A program made the translations under genes and the position numbers. From assembly GCA_963810525.1 (NCBI GenBank), contig CAWENB010000003.1, forward strand, positions 248,001 to 312,000: 64,000 bases of DNA. Reading direction: 5' to 3'. Every line of letters starts with the position of its first letter. Position 1 is the stretch's first letter. This document shows, one piece after another, positions 59,820 to 64,000 of the stretch. A model generated the notes under the pieces. It was given only the letters and a program-made list of their open reading frames with translations. It was not told the DNA's origin and ran no database searches. The stretch comes from JAICLK01 sp963810525. GTDB lineage: Bacteria; Patescibacteriota; Saccharimonadia; Saccharimonadales; UBA4665.

Positions 59820-61094
59820 CTAGTTGAGCGGGGATCCATACTTATGGAGTATAGCTAGCAGCGGGTCGCCAGCGGTGAATTTATAGGCATCGTTACTGTC
59901 GTTGGGGCCGCCAACACTGTATTGCCAAATTAAGTAACCGGCACCGCCATTTTGCCACATGGCGTTTATTTTGGCATCGAATAAGGTGGCCCGTTGCTGT
60001 GAACTTTGGCTCGTTGACGTCTCAATGCCCGCTTCGCCGATGAGGAACGGCTTATGCAGGCGTTTAACGCTGATTGACAACGCACAGGCAATTGAAGACT
60101 GACAAGTGGTCGGGTCTGGCAGCGGCGTACCACCGGGCATTGCTTCAGTGTCATCGCCGTAATCATGAGCTTCTGCAAAATCAATCGTCGAGATACCGTA
60201 TAGGCGCGCGTAGTCATCGGCGTTATCATCCGTTCCCTGCTGACCACCATCGGCTAGAGTACCTAGCGTCACAAGATGGTTCGGGTCGATACTTTTAATG
60301 AGGCCGCTGACATCAGTCGCAAATGAAACGAGGCTGCTATTTGTTCCCTCGGCTTCATTCATGAGCATCCACGCCATGATAGCCGGTTCTTTCTTATAGT
60401 GGGTTACGATGGCCTGCACGTAGTCGCGGTAGGATGGGTAGCCACCGTACGGTGACTTGTAGCCGCTGCTATACCAACTGCTGGTTTTCGTGAAATCGGC
60501 GGCCGTGCAATCTTGCCACTGGTTTTCGAGTACCGGAATGAGTTTCATGTGGTATTTGTGGGCTTCAGCGACGACTCGGTCAATTTGTGACCAATCGGTA
60601 CCGCCGGCGGTGTATGATTCAAAAGCCCAGAAGCGTACCACGCCGACACCGGCGGTATGAAGCGTGTTAAATGCGCTATCTAAGTCCGTATCCGTGAAGG
60701 TCGGCCCGCAGCTGTACTTGCCCGTCTCGCCGGCTGCATTGTATATATCGACACCTGTCGGGCGAAAGATGCCGTTACTTATCATGAAATTCGTGCCTTT
60801 GGCCGTCACGAACGAAGTGTCGAAGTCGATGGTCGATGTGGCGCCAAACTGAACAAAGCTACCATTGCTTGCGGACGCGTCGTGACCGATCGTAGCAGCT
60901 CCGGTTAAAGCGCCGGACTCGGCCTCTATGCTAGCGGACAACGTTGCTGCATGGGTAGTAATAAGCAAGTACGTGCCCATGCCGGCAAACAGGAAGGTAA
61001 AGGTTAAACCCACGAGGACTTGGCGATATCTGAGGATCCGCGCGCGTGGCTTAGTATGGAGTAGGTCGAGTACTGACGGTTTATGATTGATCAT
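59820..61094 (-). CDS. Secreted GH5-type (mannanase-like) glycoside hydrolase
   Basis: 424 aa. Signal segment at about 27-49, ending ITTHAATLSA. EAESGALTGAATI follows. The catalytic TIM barrel starts near residue 85 (FRPTGVDIYNAAG) and has VGVVRFWAFESY, the acid/base in WMLMNEAEG (near 247) and the nucleophile in LIGEAGIE (near 351). This arrangement is typical of the GH5 subfamily of endo-beta-1,4-mannanases. It would cut mannan-type polysaccharide outside the cell. Downstream of the sipW gene and the padR relic, same strand. Confidence 0.82.
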   Translation of the reverse strand: MINHKPSVLDLLHTKPRARILRYRQVLVGLTFTFLFAGMGTYLLITTHAATLSASIEAESGALTGAATIGHDASASNGSFVQFGATSTIDFDTSFVTAKGTNFMISNGIFRPTGVDIYNAAGETGKYSCGPTFTDTDLDSAFNTLHTAGVGVVRFWAFESYTAGGTDWSQIDRVVAEAHKYHMKLIPVLENQWQDCTAADFTKTSSWYSSGYKSPYGGYPSYRDYVQAIVTHYKKEPAIMAWMLMNEAEGTNSSLVSFATDVSGLIKSIDPNHLVTLGTLADGGQQGTDDNADDYARLYGISTIDFAEAHDYGDDTEAMPGGTPLPDPTTCQSSIACALSISVKRLHKPFLIGEAGIETSTSQSSQQRATLFDAKINAMWQNGGAGYLIWQYSVGGPNDSNDAYKFTAGDPLLAILHKYGSPLN

Positions 61095-61159
61095 GGCGCG
61101 GGCCGATAGGTTCAGTATACGTGTAACAGTAAAAGCGAGTCAATTTCAAGGAAGTCGCA

Positions 61160-61255
61160 GCTTCTCCGGCAGCAGCTTTACTATGACCATGCCGCCCCGC
61201 CGGGCCCGGTGGCCATGCCATCCCCTGAAGCCTGTAAAACTATCGTCGTATTCAC
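61160..61255 (-). pseudogene. Relic of the 5' part of padR
   Basis: About 95 bases matching 58947-59047 at roughly nine in ten positions, same orientation, with a 6-bp deletion. It encodes SGEYDDSFTGFRGWHGHRAR then RGGMV, but the winged-helix domain is missing and the upstream sequence is unrelated. It lies between the end of the sipW gene and the start of the GH5 gene. Confidence 0.8.
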
Positions 61256-61287
61256 CGGATGGCATGAGATGCTTTGCTATTAATTGT

Positions 61288-62220
61288 TCAGCAAGTCTTC
61301 GTATTTTGGACGCTAACGGTGGTAGAGGAGTTGCTGGTATTGTTGGCGCTGTCGGATTTGGCGGTACTGCCATTGCTGGTAGCGCTGCCGGTTGTCGCCG
61401 ATTGCGTCGTGGTGGTTTGGACGGTCACGTTGTTTGATGCGTGCGAGGTGCATTGCTGGCTGCAGTTCTTAGTGTATGTGTGATTTTGGTTATCGTTTGT
61501 GCGGTATATGCATGCATGATGCTGCGCTGCCACGGAAATGCGGTTGTCTGTCAGCCTCACCGTGTTGCTGCGCAACGCCGCCAGAGCGTTCGGGCCCATC
61601 GCCGCACCAACGAGCACGAAGGCGGTGGTAGCAGCAGCACCCAGGCTCACCCGTTTTGATAATCTGCCCGAATCGGTTTCGGGCTCGTGCCGCCGGAAAC
61701 CGGGCACGCGGTATATGATGAAGCGGCGGTAATAGTCGGCTAGGCGCTGGATCTCTTCAACCATAATCAGGAGCGCTGTGATGTAGATGACGGGTAAAAT
61801 AACGATGGGCTTTTTGGCGTCGAGTAGCGCCCAGCCGGCGTAAGGCGCATGCCATACGACCTTGCCCTGCACTTCGCCGCCGACAACAGGGGTGTCTGCT
61901 GTCTTGTTCGCGTCACCTTTGGTGACAAACGCCGGTATCTTACCGTCCAGCTTGTACGTTTTAATGATTCGGTGAGTAATTGTTATTTTTGGATTAAGGG
62001 GATTGATGTGGGTGATGACGTCCCCGACCTTCAAAGAAGATACGGGGACGCGGTGCACTAACACCAACGAACCGGGCGGAATGTTTGGGCGCATACTGCC
62101 GGTCGGAATGGCCAGGGCTTTCCACCCCGAACCTGACCATCCGAACAGCAGGAAGGCGACGAGGCACGCGACCAACGCTACAACCCTCAAGCCCGTGGAA
62201 ATTCTGTTGAGAATATTCAT
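61288..62220 (-). CDS. sipW: SipW-type signal peptidase I with substrate-like C-terminal part
   Basis: 310 aa from ATG at 62220 (GTG at 62229 is an alternative). A first membrane segment at about 10-30 is followed by the catalytic serine in IPTGSMRPNIPPGS and the histidine in TITHRIIKTYK; the Ser-His pair, in place of Ser-Lys, marks the SipW/archaeal/ER type. VTKGDANKTADTPVV and a second membrane segment (about 140-160) follow. A third membrane segment ends in AALRSNTVRLTDNRISV, which matches the start of the neighbouring CalY-like protein. The last 85 residues are Ser/Thr/Asn-rich with Cys and His. It should process CalY-like precursors. Confidence 0.85.
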   Translation of the reverse strand: MNILNRISTGLRVVALVACLVAFLLFGWSGSGWKALAIPTGSMRPNIPPGSLVLVHRVPVSSLKVGDVITHINPLNPKITITHRIIKTYKLDGKIPAFVTKGDANKTADTPVVGGEVQGKVVWHAPYAGWALLDAKKPIVILPVIYITALLIMVEEIQRLADYYRRFIIYRVPGFRRHEPETDSGRLSKRVSLGAAATTAFVLVGAAMGPNALAALRSNTVRLTDNRISVAAQHHACIYRTNDNQNHTYTKNCSQQCTSHASNNVTVQTTTTQSATTGSATSNGSTAKSDSANNTSNSSTTVSVQNTKTC

Positions 62221-62258
62221 ATCACTCACGCTTACTATATGAATACTGACGATTCAGG

Positions 62259-62287
62259 TTTCGCCTTAGCTGCTGCTGCCGGCGAAA
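62259..62287 (-). promoter_or_regulatory. Hairpin at the end of the CalY-like gene
   Basis: TTTCGCC and GGCGAAA form a 7-bp stem with a 15-nt loop around the stop codon. No T run follows on the minus strand, so it is more likely an RNA stability or attenuation element between the CalY-like gene and sipW than a terminator. Confidence 0.4.
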
Positions 62288-62817
62288 TCAAGTTCAAATG
62301 GTGTTATTGTTTGTCCGATGGCTGTGGTTGAATTACTAATGGTAACGCTTGCCTGGCAATCAACCGAACTTCCTGAAGCCAGTCCGCTATAAATCGCTAC
62401 GGGGGTCCCCAAATTATTGAGTGTCGTATGTGTGGTGGTACTGCCGCAAGTTAGGTTTAGCGTGGCATCGCTTGCCGGTACTGGTGAACTGGAAAAATCC
62501 GTGGGTGACTGTAATGTCAAGTCTAGCGGGACATTGCCGGAGTTCTTCAGACAGAATGGAAAACTCGGAGAGGCATCACCAGGGACTATATTGCTGAAAT
62601 TCATGCCGGGCTGCGAGCTGGTCGAGGCATCCGAACAGCTTCCCGTATTTGTGAGGCCCAGCTGTAAGCTCGCCCCCGAAACGCTAATCGTGTTGTCGGT
62701 TAAAGCCACGGTGTTAGATTGTAGTGATGCGAACGTAATGCCTCCCGCCAAAGCGGCAACTGCACCCATGGTTCCGATCGCACGAACCCATGGGCTGACT
62801 CTACGTATACGAAACAT
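62266..62817 (-). CDS. CalY/TasA-like SipW-dependent fibre protein
   Basis: 183 aa from ATG at 62817, with GGGAGG six bases upstream. The signal segment (about 12-31, AIGTMGAVAALAGGITFASL) is followed by QSNTVALTDNTISVSGASLQ, as in proteins whose signal is cut by SipW. The mature domain is a beta-sandwich with PGDASPSFPFCLKNSGNVPL, the NxGNxP pattern of the CalY/TasA family. These form biofilm fibres in Bacillus. Here the gene comes just before sipW in the same direction. Fibre formation itself is inferred. Confidence 0.8.
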   Translation of the reverse strand: MFRIRRVSPWVRAIGTMGAVAALAGGITFASLQSNTVALTDNTISVSGASLQLGLTNTGSCSDASTSSQPGMNFSNIVPGDASPSFPFCLKNSGNVPLDLTLQSPTDFSSSPVPASDATLNLTCGSTTTHTTLNNLGTPVAIYSGLASGSSVDCQASVTISNSTTAIGQTITPFELDFAGSSS

Positions 62818-63118
62818 ACGTATTCCTCCCAAATAAGATTTATATGAGCTCCTGCCCACATGAAGCTGTAATTTATGTAAACACAATAGAATACTTGTTA
62901 CAACGAAAATCTGATGTAGTTTTTATTTTCGGTCGGTTTAACTGCTCGCTGTCGCAGCAAGCACTAGAGTCACTTCAGCTTCGTCCGGTCATCTGCCGTA
63001 TAGCGCCAGTCAACGACGCCCTCTCCACTAAAAAGGACTTACACAATTGCAAGTAGCTACTGCGTTGCCGATCCACTGCTAACGAATCGTGACGACACCC
63101 CGGCTACAATGGGAAGGT
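62818..63118. other. Intergenic stretch upstream of the CalY-like gene
   Basis: 301 bp with the GGGAGG ribosome-binding site for the CalY-like gene at its left edge. No further gene or clear promoter could be fixed. Confidence 0.35.
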
Positions 63119-63754
63119 CTATAAGTTTTCGGCTGGCCAACCAAGGCCATTTAATATCTCCTTAATTGTTAGCCGGTCCAGGTCATCTGATTGGCTATCG
63201 TACTCAGATAATTGGCGCCGATATTGGGAGTCGATTACATACTTAATCGGACGGAAGAATAGCGGTACATGGGATGATGGTCTCGGGAGTATTAATTGTA
63301 CTACTCCTAACGGTTCAGGGTCTTCAACCCCATCAGCCACACCGTAGTACCCGGTTTCGTTCGATGTATTTGTTAGCCAATAATTATTCTCATCTGGAAA
63401 AACCGGTGCTTCATACCTAATGGTCGTCACGGCATTAAATGCATAGTATACAGCCAGTCGGCCGGGATTGATGTCAGGCATAGCTAAAGCAAGCTCCGGT
63501 GCCCCCAGGCTTCGCTGAGCAATTTTTTGCAGGTAGAGGTATCTGCGGGCAGTACCTATCTTAATTAATGATGCCGCCACTCTACTCCTGGTGTGGAGTT
63601 CGCCGAATTCATAATTGACCACACCATTGTCTTCGGCGGGTACTTCACAGGTCAAAGGTAATATGGAGGCTTCCCTGGCGAGATGGTCTGAAAATGCGAC
63701 CATTTCGGCCTGTGTAGCTCTGGCAAGTTCAAAGTTGATGTATGACACGGCCAT
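63119..63754 (-). CDS. Unknown cytoplasmic protein
   Basis: 211 aa, not recognised. No signal or membrane segment. It has an aromatic-rich centre (PGRLAVYYAFNAVTTIRYEA, YYGVADGVEDPEPLGVVQLI) and an acidic C-terminal helix (SEYDSQSDDLDRLTIKEIL). Codon use resembles the other accessory genes. It stands alone near the right edge of the window with no visible operon partner. Confidence 0.5.
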   Translation of the reverse strand: MAVSYINFELARATQAEMVAFSDHLAREASILPLTCEVPAEDNGVVNYEFGELHTRSRVAASLIKIGTARRYLYLQKIAQRSLGAPELALAMPDINPGRLAVYYAFNAVTTIRYEAPVFPDENNYWLTNTSNETGYYGVADGVEDPEPLGVVQLILPRPSSHVPLFFRPIKYVIDSQYRRQLSEYDSQSDDLDRLTIKEILNGLGWPAENL

Positions 63755-64000
63755 TACACTACCTCAATCCCGTACTTTTCCGAATCCTATCATCACGTGT
63801 CTTAGGAATCTTACTGTATCACAATCACTTCGGAGCGCCAGTGACATGGCGGCAACAAAGCAAAGAACCCACTTACATATCTCCAACACCTCAAACCGGC
63901 CCAGGCCATAACTCACTACTTAGCTAACGCGTAGATTCTTGGGTGGCCGGAAACTTGTCACCGGGTATACTGGGAGCCTTTACGCAAATGAGTTCGGTTT
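63755..64000. other. Right-hand edge, no gene recognised
   Basis: 246 bp with short open frames on the + strand that overlap the start of the minus-strand gene and have no domain features. Confidence 0.3.

Noticed and set aside
1..64000. UGA recoding as in Gracilibacteria/SR1
   Set aside because: Several families end at the expected length with TGA (for example mazE, and the 121-aa gene at 18769), and no conserved protein is interrupted by in-frame TGA.
1..64000. rRNA and tRNA genes
   Set aside because: Intergenic regions were read for tRNA arms and rRNA core sequences; none was found.

Overview
The window looks like a chromosomal stretch of a member of the Patescibacteria (CPR), most likely a Saccharibacteria-type organism. 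The grounds are indirect: a TatA-TatC locus next to very small surface proteins, secreted proteins whose signal peptides end in a recurrent (S/T)HA(A/S) signature, a stand-alone N-terminal piece of the large type IV secretion coupling ATPase typical of that group, a phage-tail-like protein with the PTPGSD...TWG...LNDFL start, and many genes whose promoter -10 box lies only 6-9 nt before the start codon. Family recall, not a search, supports this placement. UGA behaves as a stop. No rRNA, tRNA or CRISPR array was seen.

Region 1 (1-14.1 kb) is a surface-polysaccharide and nucleotide-sugar block: an O-antigen-ligase-like protein (cut by the window edge), an initiating polyprenyl-phosphate sugar transferase, a GT4 and a GT2 glycosyltransferase, GalE, a UDP-glucose/GDP-mannose dehydrogenase, two ManC paralogues, ManB and a second phosphohexomutase. 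A PrsW-like protease with a zinc ribbon and two membrane proteins sit inside it.

Region 2 (14.2-22.9 kb) is an accessory island read on the minus strand. It holds two paralogous B-box-like zinc proteins, a seven-bladed Vgb-like propeller, and several short operons that begin with a small cysteine-rich protein followed by an unknown larger protein and often a small membrane protein. Two of the leading proteins (50 and 52 aa) are near-identical zinc ribbons. Three genes share a 33-nt upstream element in the same place relative to a -10 box, and a 28-bp inverted repeat brackets a 419-bp segment.

Region 3 (23-35.2 kb) holds a pilin-like membrane protein, the coupling-protein fragment, a fused ATP sulfurylase-APS kinase with CysQ, TatA/TatC with two candidate surface partners, a beta-helix tail-spike-like protein, a flippase-like membrane protein and a PAPS sulfotransferase. 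Together Sat-CysC, CysQ and the sulfotransferase make a complete route to a sulfated product.

Region 4 (35.3-44.1 kb) is a mosaic of single-gene units: an IS30 transposase, an unknown 302-aa protein, an HXXEE membrane protein, a MazEF pair, a signal-less GH6 enzyme, a small membrane protein, a zinc-ribbon DDE transposase and a 580-aa alpha-solenoid. A repeated structured element (two stem-loops, one with compensatory changes) recurs between these units in one orientation, in most cases followed by a terminator-like hairpin. This is the best candidate here for something undescribed.

Region 5 (44.2-63.8 kb) is an envelope and secretion block: a ricin-type lectin, a GT4 enzyme, four GT-C membrane glycosyltransferases, coiled-coil and pilin-like surface proteins, secreted GH16, lysozyme-like and GH5 enzymes that share a short CBM-like cap, a PadR regulator with recognisable operators plus a duplicated relic of its 5' end, and a SipW-type signal peptidase next to a CalY/TasA-like fibre protein.
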